From Wuchereria bancrofti (Eukaryota > Nematoda > Chromadorea > Rhabditida > Onchocercidae), in contig SSBO01000001.1 in NCBI GenBank assembly GCA_005281725.1, positions 9,421,334 through 9,485,333 on the forward strand: 64,000 nt of DNA, given 5' to 3'. The translations under genes were made by a program, and so were the position numbers. Position 1 is the first letter of the stretch, and each line of letters opens with the position of its first letter. The notes under the pieces were generated by a model. That model did no database searches and was not told the origin of the DNA. It worked only from the letters and a program-made list of their open reading frames with translations. Below, one piece after another: positions 25,418 through 37,119 of the stretch.

Positions 25418-25447
25418 CGTGCCCGATTATGTCGCACGTGTTACGTG
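25418..25447. promoter_or_regulatory. ACGTG cluster including a CACGTG E-box
   Basis: ACGTG appears three times in about 30 bases, the middle one as CACGTG at 25435-25440, in otherwise AT-rich DNA. ACGTG fits bHLH and bHLH-PAS (for example HIF-1) cores. Function is unproven. Confidence 0.25.
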
Positions 25448-27922
25448 TTTTAGGGGAAAAAAATATTTTATGAATATGAATTAGATTAAACGTAAATATT
25501 AAAGAATACAAATATGAGCAAAATTATAATATTTGATAATGAAATACTTAAAATGGCGACAATAATTGTAATACATCAATGTTTATTTAATATTACTCAA
25601 AGTAATTGCATTATATGGAAATTGCAAAAATGAAATTGTTTAGAAGTAGGCATAAAGTTTATCTGAAAAAAATTCAAAATTCAAATTATCTTAAGCAAAT
25701 TATCATTCAATCATCATTTTAAACATTTTTCAAAAAAAAGAGAGAGAGAGAAAGAGAAGGAGCAAATTATGATAATTTAAACGATTAAAAGTAAAACATC
25801 AAAAATATATTTATAAATATTTATTTTATTCGTTGATATTTTAAAGAAATTTCAGATTTAATTGCCTTATCAATGTTTGATAAAGTTTAAAGTAAGTCGA
25901 GAATTTACAGCCAGAACACTTACCAGTAATAAATTACAAATTTTTGATCTCAAACACAATTAATTTTAGTGATATTCCTAAGGTTAATTAATTTTAATAC
26001 ACACATAATATTTCGTTTTAGTTTGAACTAAATTTTGAATTTTTTATGTTTTCATAAATCTTTTCTTTTTCTTCTTTTCTATGCTTAATATTATTTTAAT
26101 TAATTAAATTAGCTAAATTTACTCAAAAATGAAAATGAAAAAGTTACATCTAACATTATGGTGTTAAATGATCAATAATAACCCGTAGGAAAATTTTTTT
26201 AACAATATAACGCTAAAATGTTGCCTATAGTCTATTTTCCTTTATCAGTGTGACATGTCAACTTTTCTGTGACATTTTTATTGATACCATAATTTGATTA
26301 CAATATGCGGCATTTCTTTTTGTTTTTTTGATCTATTTCAAATCAAAATATATCGGTTCAAATTCATCATTCCATTATTTTATTTTTACTTATCTTTCCT
26401 CTCTCCTTTCTTTGCTCTTTCTCTCTCTCTCTCTCTTTCTTATTTTCTTTCTATTTCCCGTATTTTTAACCTCTTCATTTTGTCCTCACCTAATAAAGAC
26501 TACTTTATCAACTTGACAATTACAATCATTGACAGATCACACAATGACCATTGCTTTTAGTTTTGCCGGCCACTACATCTTTTGCCCGGTAGCTTTTAAG
26601 CTTCCTTCTAATTTCTTTTCTTTTTTTTTTTTGAAATTTTATTTTTTGTGGAAGGGAATTCATTTTTGAATTTTTAGAAAAAGAAATTTATTTAGTGAAT
26701 TTTTTAATTTTAATTTTCATTTTTAAGTGAGTAATTAACATTTATGGTAGTGAAATTTGTTAGTGTCATTAAATGGATGAACACTAAGTAATGGGTCAAG
26801 AATGAAAATTTACCATTTTAATTTCAATTTTAAACTACATTTAGATTTGTTTTTCTTTTCTCATTATATGTAGCAAATCTGATAAATTACTCACTAAAAT
26901 ATTTAGATAAGACATGCATATTCGTATATTTTTAAAAGAAAATGAAAATTTAAGTTATCGCGAAAAAATTTTAATCATAAGGAATTCCTATTAATTCAAA
27001 TTTTTATTCGAAATTTACATATTTCATTTATTGTATAAGTTTAGGATAAGAGATAATTTTGGTCAAATTAATGAAAAAGTGAGAAAGGAAATTAAATAAT
27101 TTGTATTATATAGTTTAAATATTATATATTTCAAAATTGGCTACAAAATGACAAATTTTATTGAATATGTCAAAAAATCGGTACCATTTTTAGCTTTCAA
27201 TTTTTGGAAACAAATTAATTACTTTTTTAAAGAAAAACAAACAAACATTCAACATTTTATTTTATGAAATATTAGATGATAATAGAAAAGAAAGAAGATT
27301 TTTTTTCAAAAAAAAAAAACTCATAATCATTGACTTTTATAATTATCAATTTAATAGTTTGTTTTCAGTTGATCAAGAATGATTAATGAGTTAAATGAAT
27401 TTGTAAATGGATGTTGGTGAAATTCACAAAGGGCAATGAGACTTCTCAAATTTAATTTCAAAACGCAAAACAAATTAAATTAAACTAAACTAACAACAAA
27501 ACTATAATTTCTTTTGTAACACAATTTTCACATCTTTCTTTCGTCCGCTTTAAATTCCTTCTGTTACTACTTCAAAACAAACAGAAAAAAAAAGTATATA
27601 AAGCTTGATCGATGAATGTTTTTTAGATTTATTTATGAACCTTTAAAAATAGCAATTTAAATGATGAGAAAGAAAGAGGGAAAGAGAGAGAGAGAGAAAA
27701 GAAACTGATTATCCCTTCTTTTTTGATCTACAAAAAATATGACATTTTCAACTTTATCATAAGTATATATGGTGGTCATTTTACTTCTTTCTTTTGATTG
27801 TGTATGAAATATACTCAATTTTACAGTAAAATGGACAGTGGTCATTTTTATTACAAAATTTAATAAATAAGTACCATCATTCTTACCTGTTATCTTTTTT
27901 CTTCCTCCTTTCCTATATTTCC

Positions 27923-28214
27923 TAATTTAATTAAATAGTTGAATCATTTGTAGCACATTGAATAAAATAAATTCTAAAATGTATTACATTAAGAGAAATC
28001 TTCAATCTCTTACTAATTTATTCAATTTAACCAAATAAACAAACAAATAAACAAGCAAACAAGTAAATAAATAAACATATGTAATTTAATTAAATAGTTG
28101 AATCATTTCTAGCACATTGAATAAAATAAATTCTAAAATGTATTACATTAAGAGAAATCTTCAATCATTTACTAATTTATTCAATTTAACCAAATAAACA
28201 AACAAATAAACAAG
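27923..28214. repeat. Two-copy direct repeat, about 133 bases each
   Basis: Copies lie at 27923-28055 and 28082-28214, offset 159 bases, and differ at only a few positions. Each ends in an (A)CAAATAAA-type simple tract, so the duplication probably arose by slippage or unequal exchange in the tract. Confidence 0.85.
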
Positions 28215-28686
28215 TAACCAAATAAACATATGAATAGCAAAAGAACAAGATATTCGTAATTATAAGAGAAAAGTTAAGAAAAGGAAATGATAAAAAGATA
28301 TAATAAAAAAAAAAAAAAAAGAGGAAGAAAGAGAAAAGAAGTAAAACGATGAGTGGTAGTTCGATCACATTTACCCCCTAAAAAAGAGCTTTTCCTCTTT
28401 TTTTTTTTCTCTTTTTTTTTTCCTTCTATCCTCCAATTTTTTTTTTTTTTCGCGATATAACTAAGAAGGAAGAACATTTATCCGATGATATTATTATATG
28501 AAATGATCTGCGATTACCCACCAACTTGACGCCATGCCACTACTACTCATTTATCCTTTCTTACATTTACTTTTTACTTATCATAGTATAATTCCTGATA
28601 TTATCATTTTATCTTCTTCTTACTTTTATCTATTTATCATTTCTGATAAATTCATATCTATTTATCATTTCTGATAACTATTTTAA

Positions 28687-28857
28687 CAATTAATTTATTA
28701 CTATAATATAGTTAATTTATTTGAATTGATAAAATTAGTAAATTTGTTTTTGTTTTGAAATGTAGTAGATAATTATTGTAATATTTTAATATTCCAATAA
28801 TTAATTTATTAGTATAATATAGTTAATTTATTTTAATTGATAAAATCAGTTAATTTT
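28687..28857. repeat. Degenerate direct repeat, about 60-base units
   Basis: TTAATTTATTA.TATAATATAGTTAATTTATTT.AATTGATAAAAT is present at about 28687-28745 and again at about 28797-28857. A fainter third partial copy follows (about 28875-28900). The spacing is about 110 bases. Confidence 0.7.
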
Positions 28858-29766
28858 GATTTCGTTTTTTTTATTTTAACTGATAAAATTATTATTGAAT
28901 TTGGTTTCGTTTTTATTTTTTGAAATATATAATAGATAATTACTATAATATTTCAACATTTTCTTTTTTTTTCCTAAAAACTTACTACTATACCGTGTGT
29001 ATGTGTGTGTTTATGTATTTTCATTGTTATGTTTAAATTTGTAATATTAGAATTTTAGTAATGTTAAAATTTTTAAAAATGAAATATATTAGAATGTTTT
29101 CTTTAATTCTTTTTTCATCATTCGCTAAACAATGAATGTTAAAAAATTTCTTTTGCCACATTTTTATTATTATCATAGGTTTAATTTCATTTCTTCCATC
29201 TGTTGCTTTTCTTTTTTGTTTTGTTTTGTTTTTTTTTTTTATTTCTGCTTTTGCTTTATTGAGTGAAAATTTGGAATCAAAAATTTTGAACAAATATCCA
29301 CGTAGAATTTTTAGGAAATAACTAGCAAAATTTATTTTATTTTAAGAATAAACAAGAAAATTTGAAGAATAATTGAGGGAATGAATGTTTGGATGATAAC
29401 TATTGAAATTTCAAATAGTATAACTATTTGAAATTTTAAAAATGAAATTATTATAATTTTAGCAATTATAATTTTACAAGCAGAATAATTAAGTGTAAAT
29501 TAGATGAAGCATATATAATGCATTTAGTAGTATTGTTATATATATTCAATAATTATTAAATTAAATTTATTACAATTATCGAAATGAGACAAAAAGCGGA
29601 AAAAGTAGTAAGCGCAAATGTGAACTGATTAATTAGATTAATTTGATTGATTTAGACCGTTATTATGTTTGGAAAATTTCTTTGCTTTAAAAAAAAAAAT
29701 GTAAATTTTATGATAATGACTTTGAGAAAAAGAGAAATTTTTGTTGAATTAATGTGAAGATGAAGA

Positions 29767-29806
29767 GGGGAGAAAGAGAGAGAGAGAGGGAGGGAGAGAG
29801 ATGGAA
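29767..29806. repeat. (GA)n-rich microsatellite
   Basis: A purine tract of GA and GGGA units lies in the gene-poor region and runs on into an ATG/ATGATG tract. Confidence 0.7.
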
Positions 29807-30924
29807 GAAAAGATGATGATGATGATGTGATTATGTGTTTGGTTGGATTAGTATTTTCAAGATGATGGAATAAATTTTTGTAGAAGTAAAATAATTGTAA
29901 ACATTTTCCTTCATTTGTTGCTCATTTTTAAAAAAGAAAAATAAACGATAAACCTATTTTCTTTCTAAAAAAAACCTTCAAAATTATTTCTAATCAAATT
30001 GATAAAAGAATTAAAACTGAATTAAATTAATTAGGAAGAAGAAAAAAAAGTTTATTTACTTTTTTTTGAAAAGATTAAGGCGAATTTTTTTTTTGAAACT
30101 AAAATAAGTTTTCAGATATATTTATTGATAAATCACTAATTATACCGCATTTATCTCACTCAAAATGCAAAATTCGTTAGTTTTGCTTAACGAATTTACG
30201 TATTAGTTTGTCAGTTATTAAATATTTAGTAATATCTATTGAATTTTTAATTTTAAAAATTATTAAATTTACACATTGTATTTCAAATGCATGCTGAAAC
30301 CGATAAAAGTATTTCTCTTTTTTTTTATTTTAAAATGATCTGTCTCGAATAAATATGACTGTTGCATCAAATTAATTTATTGGCGAAGCGCAAAATGCTT
30401 ACTTATATTGTTTTAAAGATTTTTTTTTTTTTTTTGTATGTTTAATTACCCATCCGATTGATACTTTTTAGCAGACAATATTAAATATTTGAAAATTTAT
30501 TCAACTAATAATAATATCAAAGGAAAAATATTATTACAATTATTACTAATTAGCACAAATACCAGGATAAACTTATTTTGCTGTTAATGGTTTGCCCGCG
30601 GGTAACTCTCAATATCTACCACCTGCCCAGATAACTCTCAGTATCTTATCATTGCTATTATAATCATTGTCATTTGTCATAATTAATTACGATTTCTAAC
30701 AAATAATTTTCAATGTAGAATTTATGCATTCAAAAAAAATTGAATTAATTAGTTTATTAATTTAAATGTAAAATGTGGAGAATAACAATTGTAGAATATT
30801 TCTATTTCTAAGAAAATCTTGTAAATAAAATTTTTTTTTTTTGGATTCTCGAAAATTCCAGCCAAATTTTTCTTCCTTTTTTTTTTTTTTGAGAAAAACA
30901 CACCTTCGTAAAGAAACGAATCAA

Positions 30925-30978
30925 CAATACATACACACATACACACACAGACATACACACACACACATACACATGCAC
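30925..30978. repeat. (CA)n/(ACAT)n microsatellite
   Basis: Interrupted ACAC/ATAC repeats. Open frames over this segment on both strands are translations of the repeat (Cys/Val-rich or His/Thr-rich) and are not genes. Confidence 0.8.
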
Positions 30979-32092
30979 ATCTGGTGCAAATTTGATAATT
31001 AACAAGGGTGAATGTGTAAGTACATTTGTCTGTCACCGTTTGCCTGTGTGTATGTGTGTATGTGCGCTTTTTCTCCAGCCTCTCTCACTTTCCCAGTCTA
31101 TCTCCACAAATTACCCGACAAATTTACTGTTCTCGAACAGGAATAGATGGGAGAGGAAGAGGAAAAAGGATGTAAAAATGGGTGAAGCTAAGGGCTACTA
31201 TCACAGCCACCTACCCACCCATCACCACCTACCCACCCATCACCACTACCCACTAACACTAACCATCGGAAATATCTCTCTCTCTCCCTCAAGAATACGG
31301 TATCCCGAAATTCATTCAAAAATTTGTATTTTAAATTTTGCTAAATAATTATCACATAAGATACCATTCATTTACAGTATCATATTAATATCAATTTATT
31401 ATTAAATCTATAAAATTTATTTTAGCATAATAATTACTTTTTGTTATATGAAAAGAAAGAAGAATAATTTTTATTTTGAATTCGAATAATTTTAAATAAA
31501 AGAAAAAAAAAACGACAAATGTGAGAAATTTCTCGAAGATATCTAAATTTTAGGAAAAAATAGGAAATTTCTTTTGTTATGGAAAGAAAAGAAAAAAAAA
31601 AGGTTGATGATTTCTTTTATTTTAATATAATTTATGCAAATAAATGTATGTTAAAATATGAATTAATAACTTTGATATAGTAATATTGAAAATGATGTAG
31701 GAATTATTATATAATATTTCAATTTAAGTTTAACTTATTAATCTAAGTTTTTAAGATAAGTTTAACTTATCAATCTAAATACTTTTCAATTTTATCAGTA
31801 AAATAATTTCACATTTGAATTTGTTTCGAATGCATATGGATTTGAATACTTGAAAATAATAAAATACGTTTTTTTTTTCTTTTCTCTCATTCGAATATAA
31901 ATAAGATAAGCAAACGCTTATAAAGTGAAATAGAATTGTTGTAAAATTTATAATTTTATTTACTAATTGTGGCGATTTCTTTAATTGTACAAAATCATAA
32001 ACGTATTTTTAAAAAAAAAAAAGAAAAAATTACTTTCAGGTTATTCAGGATAAAATCACAATCAGGTAAATACTGGATCGGTTTACTTTACG

Positions 32093-32134
32093 TTCCGGAC
32101 AACTACCAATGACTTCCGGACAACTACCAATAAC
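32093..32134 (+). repeat. 21-base tandem duplication at the zinc-finger gene start
   Basis: Copies lie at 32093-32113 and 32114-32134 and differ at one base. The second copy lies mostly inside the predicted coding start and both read in frame as SGQLP(M/I)T. It may indicate a recent duplication at the start codon region. Confidence 0.75.
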
Positions 32135-35100
32135 TTCTCCTTTTACATTCCCATCATCAGTATCATTTCCAATAGAACGATTCAAATTTTTCATTCCACC
32201 TTCCTATATTTTTCCGCCACCATTTCCGCCTCATTATTTTAGCAGCGCACTTTTTAGACCAATTCAATTTCCACATTTCAATGCTTTAAATGATCGTAAG
32301 TTATTCATTTTCATTTCATTTCTCTCTTTTTTTTTTCTTCTTTCTGTATATTAAATTTCTTCAAAGTACAATATCAAACAGAATATTTGCAGTAATTTCT
32401 ATGAAATATTTATGCAATACATTAAGTTATGAATTTTTTTTTTAAATTTTCAAATGTAAAAAATCATTTATAGTATTTTTGATTTGAAATTATTTTCTTT
32501 ACATTTTTCAAAATTTGAATAGAAAAAATTTTTAATGGTTAGAACATATGTTGATTATTTATGCCGATTTTGATTTGACACTTCAACTTGTCATACCGAT
32601 TTAATTAACTTAAAATGAATTAAAGGAGAATTAAAAAATTAAAAAAAAAGTGTAATTTAGCCTAAACTAAAAAATTAAAAAAAAAGTTATAATTTAGCTT
32701 AAAAAAGAAAAAAACTTTTACAATAACTTAGCTAAAAAATAAGTTGTTTGTTTTTTTATTTTAAATTTAAAATATATGGATGTAAAATGATGAAATGACG
32801 TTGGATTAGAATATTTTTTTGTTAGTATTTAAGAGTAGACGAAATATTAAGGAAGAAATATAACTTAGCTAAAAAAATTTGGAAAAAAAAGTATAACTTA
32901 GCTTAAAAAAGAAACTTTTACAATAGCTAAAAAAATTAGTTTTTTTATTTTGAATTTAAAATATTGAGTTGTAATAATAAAATAAATATACAGTGATAAA
33001 ATGACGATAGATTAGAATATTTTTTTTTTGTTTGTTAGTAGAGGAGAAAATCTTACCAGGACATATGTCAAGTGGTTTGTTAAGTACTACTGTATATAGT
33101 ATTTACTATACTAATCAACATGGATTAGATCTATCATTACTAAAACTATCTAAAATTAATCGCCAGAATTAACAAATATCATCAAATTATTACAACATTG
33201 TGATATTATTTATTATTAATATCAGGGATATAAAGTAATAATAATAATAATCTTTATGGCATAAATAATAAATATATCGTACGTGAAATTTACACGTTAT
33301 AATTTAATTTAGTAATAATATAAGTATTAGTAATGCTAACATTTATATTAACGATATATAACGATGCTAACGATATATTAGCATCTTTTTGTTATTATTT
33401 ATTTTATTCGTGTATACATATAATATATTCACGTAACTGTGCTTAAAACATACGTCAGAAATCTTTAATATTAATAATAAATAATATCATTATATTGTAA
33501 TATTAGTATAAATATATAATAGAAGGAAAAAACTATTATTATAAATATAATAGAAATTATTCATTAAGCAAATTTTTTATGCGTAAAATTTATGTAATTA
33601 CATTTGCATATTATCAGATTGTCATAAAAATATGTTTTATAGTAGGAAATATAAGTCAAAAAGATTTATGAATAATTATTTCACACTAAAATGATAATTT
33701 CTAATTTATCATTGCTATTATAAGGAATATAAGTAATAGCTAATCATTATTTGAAAATAATTATTTTAATTTAAAATTGGTCAAATTTGCAGCTTTCAAA
33801 TGTTTGACACCAACGTTACAGTGTCCATCATGCAAAAATATTTATTTAAATCCGACTGATTTAATGATTCATATGGCATGGCATCGACAACAAGCGCAAC
33901 TGCAGCTGCAATCAGTTGCATGCAGTAGTAATACATCGCTTATTTCAAATGCTAATTTCAATGCAAGTAGTAGTAGCAGTAGCAATAGTATTACTATTAG
34001 GAGTAATAGCAAAAATACTGCTACACATCGAACAAAAATAACCGGATCCGGTTCAGCTAGTACCAGAAGCGGAAATTCAACACGATCATCACATATCAAC
34101 GCTTGTAAATGTTCCGTATGTGGTAAAACATTCACAAGACATTGGCTTCTTCAGGGACATATGCGAACACATAGTAAATTTTTGAATTAAATTAAAAAAA
34201 AAACTAATCAAATAAATTGTTTATCGAATAATTTTAATAATTGTTTAATTGAAAAGAATTTTTGAAACTCTTGTCTTATCGTAATTGAATTGAATATTAT
34301 ACTTGAATTTGAAATAAAAAGATTATAAGTATCACCTAAATTTTTAAATTTTTTGTTTTTTTTGAATTAAATTAACAAATTTCAAAATTTCTAGGATAGT
34401 TTCATAGTTTCATCTTTTGTTTTTCAGCTGGTGAAAAACCATTTCAATGTCCCATATGTACTAAAGCATTTGCTGACAAAAGTAACTTACGCGCTCATGT
34501 ACAAACGCATAGTGGTAAGTAGCACTCTTCTAGTATTTCATTTTTATGCTAATTTATTTTAGCAATTTTTTATTTTTGTAAAAAATTGAAATAGTATTTT
34601 TGTTTAAATTTCTGACAACTTCTCTTAAGAGTATTAATTTGAATTAGAAATTATTTGTACAAAAATATTTTGCTCCTTTTAATCTTTAATAATATCTGTT
34701 TTAATTTACACTTTGAAATTTTATTTTTATTGCTGTAATATTTTTGTATTATTGCTACAGTAGTATTTGGCTAGATAAGTATTAATTGCAAGAAGATTCG
34801 CAAACTTTTGCTGTATAAATTATCATTCTTATCTTTGATTATTTTCTGACGGTGAATATGAAAAAATACAGTTTTTGTGAGGATTAAATTTGATAAAATT
34901 TTTAATTGTACTGATAGTGTAATTTTTTTAAAAATGATCAAATTTAACAATTAATATTTCAGTAATTTTATTAAATTAGTACATTTTATTGATTTGTAGT
35001 TTAGAAATTTTGTAATAGTTTTATTGTCTTTAACACTTAATTATTATTTTATCGGAAAATTATTTTATGATATTTTAATTCTAGGTATCAAACCATATGC

Positions 35101-35203
35101 TTGTCAACGTTGTGGGAAACGTTTCGCGTTAAAAAGTTACTTATCAAAGCATGAAGAATCTACATGTATACGATCTATTATTAAACCAAGGAAAAATTCC
35201 TAG
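32109..35203 (+). CDS. Snail/Scratch-family C2H2 zinc-finger transcription factor
   Basis: This is a nuclear repressor-type factor of the Snail superfamily, expected to bind CACCTG/CAGGTG E-boxes. Exons 32109-32295, 33793-34173, 34428-34514 and 35085-35203 join in phase to 257 aa. Finger 1 is degenerate (C73, C76, H89, H93). A Ser/Asn/Arg-rich linker follows. Finger 2 is [21 protein letters not shown] (169-189); finger 3 is [21 protein letters not shown] (197-217) after a TGEKPF linker; finger 4 is C2HC, ending [15 protein letters not shown] (to 246). WLLQGH and ADKSNLRAH are Snail hallmarks, and FALKSYL.KH..S.C resembles Scratch more than Snail. The N-terminus is Pro/Phe-rich with no SNAG motif seen. 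The first exon is uncertain: an acceptor at 32039 could be a trans-splice site, or exon 32040-32065 could splice to 32160. An AATAAA lies at 35282-35287. Confidence 0.88.
32686..33040. repeat. Two diverged copies of a ~145-base unit in intron 1
   Basis: Both copies (about 32686-32827 and 32891-33040) run TATAA.TTAGCTTAAAAAAG, CTTTTACAATA, a T-run, TTTAAAATAT, AAATGACG, then GATTAGAATATTTTTTT and GTTAGTA. The TTAGCT(A)AAAAA motif recurs additionally on both sides, suggesting an expanding intronic repeat family. Confidence 0.7.
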
Positions 35204-37119
35204 TCTTACTGTAAATTATCATTATTTCTTTTTTTTTTCTTAATTTTTCTTTTTTTTTTTTTGGTTAATTTCTTAATTGTTAATAAATTAATGTAAGATA
35301 AATGTTAATTTAATTAAGTCTTAGCGTTGTAAATGTTCCGTATGGATTTGTATACAATATGTAAGTTACGAATAAGTTTTACTTGTTTCACGTGTAAATT
35401 TTCTCTAGTCCATTTTAGCTACGTGTAAATTGATTATCAATTTGGGTTGTGATATTTGCCGGAATTAAGTTTTAATCATGTAAACATATGACTTTACGGC
35501 TTTTATTCCTACCTTTTTCTTTTTCTATGTACAAAGAACGATTTTATCGAATAAGAATGTAAGTAAGTAGCATTTTGTAAAATTTTGAATATTTGAGAAA
35601 TTTACTCAACATTTTTAGTTCTTTTGCTTTTTGATTATTTGTTTAATTGGACTGAGATTATTCTTTCCTTTTTCTTTTTCTTTATAAAAAATTATGTTTT
35701 AATAGTTATTAGTTTAAAAAAAAAAGGGTATCATAATCATTTTCACTGATGATAACGAACCGATAGCACTTTTTTAATTCTTCTTTCTTTTCCTGACATG
35801 TCTTTCCGGAATAATTGAAATGGCTTATTCATTTATTGCTATCTATTCATTTGATTAATATTCAAAAAAAAAAAAAAAAGAAATGAAAATGATTTCGGTA
35901 ATTAGGCATTTCTTTCTTTTTTTATCGAAATGTTCCGTAGCCATCTGCAAAATCAGTGTCACATTTGTACCGGTATTTGTTCAATAATAATAATAATAAC
36001 AACAACTCATGCCTTGAATTTGAATAAATTTTTGTTCATTTGAATATTGTCCCCAACTTTGTCATTATAATTAATTAAATGAATTTAATTTTGATGAGAA
36101 TAGGATAGCAAAAAAAAAAAGAAAAAAACAGGATCGATATGCGTACTTGTTTTATGTCACAAGCATCACCGATCATTAGATCAAATTCGATCGGGTTATC
36201 ATAGGTGATAGCATCACAAGAAAAATGCTCGATCAATCATTGATTGTTGTTACGTCACATCAATCTATCAGAAATTTCGAATCCGGTTTGATGAAGCCAA
36301 AAAGAAAAGTTAAATAACCTTAGGACGGTTTCAGAATGGCAAATCATGCTATGCATTCTTAATAGATTAATTAATTAATTAATTGAAGAACTCATTTGTT
36401 GGTGTGGAATTAAAAGATAATAAATATATTTTAAGTTTAATTAACTCATTGATTAAATTAGAAAGTTTCAAAAAAAATAAGTTTACAGGAATGAAAGATC
36501 ATCTTTTAATTGATTTGTGTTTGTGTCAAATAAAAGAAAATTCCGAAGTATTAGTTAATGAAATATAAAATTAAAATTACAAAATATTTTTATTGCAACA
36601 ATCTTTTTTAGCAAAATGATTTTTTTTTTAAAAAATTATAATACACAAACATTCAATGAATCAAAAAAGAAATGTTAAAAAATGTGATATTGTAAAGAAT
36701 ACAATTTGAATTTGCATAAACAATGAAAGCATTCATTAATTAAATGAGGTAGAATTTTAAATGAATTAATTGAAACAATTCTATGAAAATTATTGAAAAA
36801 TTTCCCATAACAAATAATGACAATTTCAATAGGATTTATGTTTCAATTTAAAGCAACAAATTTTTAGTTTTAACAAAACTAAACAATTGAATCATAGGAT
36901 GAATTTCAAAATTTGAGAAAAAAAAAATCCAAAAATACGTGAGGATTTTTTTCGTTTTTTTTTTTTTCAAATTTCATTAATAAAAGATATATTTATTGCT
37001 TCATTTAGTTGCTTTCTCATAAAATTTGATTTAAAAAATTGTAATACTAAAATTTAATTACAATAAACAATTTTTTTTTCCGTTTTTTTCGTCTTTTTTT
37101 TGGCTCTGTTTACTTTAAA
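35204..37119. other. Convergent intergenic region, zinc-finger gene to BPI-like gene
   Basis: The plus-strand AATAAA at 35282-35287 and a minus-strand AATAAA (TTTATT at 36992-36997) mark likely 3' ends. A less AT-rich patch at about 36126-36310 contains GATCG motifs and short direct and inverted repeats (GCATCAC). Nothing coding is supported. Confidence 0.45.

Larger units (their letters stand above)
21279..32039. other. AT-rich gene-poor region upstream of the zinc-finger gene
   Basis: About 10.8 kb show no supported coding sequence. Open frames here are simple-sequence translations. It holds the POLR3C polyadenylation signal (21343-21348), a forkhead-site cluster (22713-22751), an ACGTG cluster (25418-25447), direct repeats (27923-28214 and 28687-28857), CA and GA microsatellites, and two small GC-richer islands (about 26550-26600 and 30590-30650). 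Because it precedes a Snail-superfamily regulator, much of it may be that gene's control region. Unseen upstream exons of that gene cannot be excluded. Confidence 0.5.

Noticed and set aside
30438..30460. Spliced-leader-like string (GTTTAATTACCCA matching the first part of SL1)
   Set aside because: The match ends after 13 bases, no donor or Sm-site structure follows, and the context is AT-rich, so it is probably chance.
30749..31348. Open frames on both strands rich in Cys/Val or His/Pro/Thr
   Set aside because: They are translations of CA and CACCTACCCACCCAT simple repeats.
33363..33390. GATGCTAA..TTAGCATC hairpin followed by T-run, resembling a bacterial terminator
   Set aside because: It lies within an intron of a eukaryotic gene; an 8-base palindrome in AT-rich DNA is not strong evidence.
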